Shown piece after piece: positions 22,714 to 23,439 of a stretch of 23,439 nucleotides of DNA; positions within the stretch are counted from its first letter, which is position 1, and the number at the start of each line of letters is the position of its first letter. The notes below the pieces were generated by a model. That model had not been told where the DNA came from. It searched no databases and saw nothing but the letters and a program-made list of their open reading frames with translations. Source of the stretch: Palsa-948 sp964481195. GTDB taxonomy: Bacteria > Bacteroidota > Bacteroidia > Palsa-948. Location: NCBI GenBank assembly GCA_964481195.1, contig CAYZTB010000046.1, positions 1 through 23,439 on the forward strand, written 5' to 3'. The translations under genes were made by a program, and so were the position numbers.

Positions 22714-23439
22714 CACCTATTGCCGTAAATTTGTTGTTGCAAAACAATAAAAACTAACGACAATGTACAAAAATACGGAAATAAAGTTTGTCGGTCAGCC
22801 GATTTTCGGACAAATACTAAAACTGATAGACAAAGCTGACTTTATCAGGATAGTAAATGTAAACTTGTATCAGGATTATTAACCAAAATGTGTAAACTTT
22901 TTTCAGGACGAGACCACCATTCGCTTGTTCAGCGACATATTGAAAGGAGTAGGGCGCAATCCCAAAAACGATGGTAAAAAGAAAGGAGGACTAAAAGTGC
23001 ATATGCTGATAGATGCGGTGCAATCGGTAGCCAAGTTTGTAAAGATTACTGAAGCCAAAATGCACGACAAAAATTTTCTCAAGGACATACAAGTTCCTCC
23101 ATTCAGCATGTAGGTCTTTGATAAGGCATACAATTATTACAAGCAATTTGCCGGGTGGACAGAAGGGAATATCTATTTTGTAACTCGTCAGAAAAGCAAT
23201 GCAGTATATAAAGTATTGAAAACTGTGATAAAACAAAAATTAAAAAAAGATAAGCCGGGAGTAAGTAAAGAAGAAATAATCGCCATAACCTACAAAGAGG
23301 GTAAGAAAGAAAAGAAATTAAAGTTGCGAAGAATACAGTATCGTGATGAAAAAAATAGGCAGTATGTATTTATCTGCAACAATTTTATCATTACCGCAGA
23401 AGAAATCGCCCTCATATATAAAAAGCGATGGGGAATAGA
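22690..23439 (+). mobile_element. Degenerate IS4-type insertion sequence (right end outside window)
   Basis: The left boundary is approximate and lies between the pth stop (22661) and the transposase start at 22763. I could not identify the terminal inverted repeat because the right end is not in the window. The contents are the broken transposase gene annotated separately. Confidence 0.7.
22763..23439 (+). pseudogene. IS4-family transposase, interrupted and internally deleted
   Basis: The frame starts at ATG 22763 with KFVGQPIFGQILKLIDK, the usual N-terminus of Bacteroidota IS4-type (DUF4372) transposases, then degrades within ~15 codons and stops at TAA near 22892. From about 22904 the same frame resumes at DETTIRLFSDIL, which carries the first DDE aspartate, so roughly 100 residues found in intact relatives are missing. 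It continues through GRNPKNDGKKKGGLKVHMLID to an in-frame TAG (23111-23113), directly before the second aspartate (VFDKAY). It then stays open to the window edge, ending at AEEIALIYKKRWGI, the start of the Y-x2-R-x3-E motif. Two independent lesions make it inactive. Type IS4 superfamily is certain; the subgroup is inferred. Confidence 0.85.

Overview
The window looks like chromosomal DNA from a member of the Bacteroidota. The evidence is low GC, at least three proteins built for type IX secretion or a related surface system (a SprB-repeat/PKD protein with a gliding-motility type C-terminal domain, a cupredoxin with a type A sorting domain, and a FadL-like outer membrane protein), and TAnnTTTG promoter elements in front of several genes. 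Most genes are housekeeping. I did not find a defence island, CRISPR array, prophage or tRNA. I place it no lower than phylum.

Layout. Positions 1-2595 (+): the 3' end of a Gly/Tyr/Asn-rich protein with STPR-type repeats, then a FadL/OmpP1-like outer membrane protein, closed by a strong bidirectional terminator. 2664-5004: a lipoprotein of unknown role (-), a dipeptide epimerase (+) and a secreted plastocyanin-like protein (-). 5008-8933 (-): recO, fabH, plsX, rpmF, yceD and rpmH, which keeps the widely conserved yceD-rpmF-plsX-fabH order linking ribosome assembly to phospholipid and fatty-acid initiation. 9140-11005 (+): an MsbA-like ABC exporter whose linker carries an in-frame palindromic repeat. 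11078-13175: rsmG (-), then thiG and a glyoxalase II-like hydrolase (+).

13415-16492 (+) is a 1025-residue secreted multi-repeat surface protein. 16565-20232 (+) holds a YfiT/BstA-like DinB-fold enzyme, metF, a dCMP deaminase and a C-terminal processing protease; the last three are closely spaced and probably co-transcribed. 20293-20532 (-) is a small Ala/His-rich lipoprotein, divergent from a Mn/Fe superoxide dismutase (20718, +), which is followed by ribosomal protein L25/Ctc and peptidyl-tRNA hydrolase. The right edge (about 22690-23439) is a decayed IS4-type transposase that runs out of the window.

The most noteworthy items are the palindromic repeat inside the ABC exporter gene and a possibly related repeat between plsX and rpmF, the unassigned Cys-rich N-terminal region of the large surface protein, the type IX-secreted cupredoxin, and the repetitive low-complexity protein at the left edge. 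No clearly new multi-gene system is visible.
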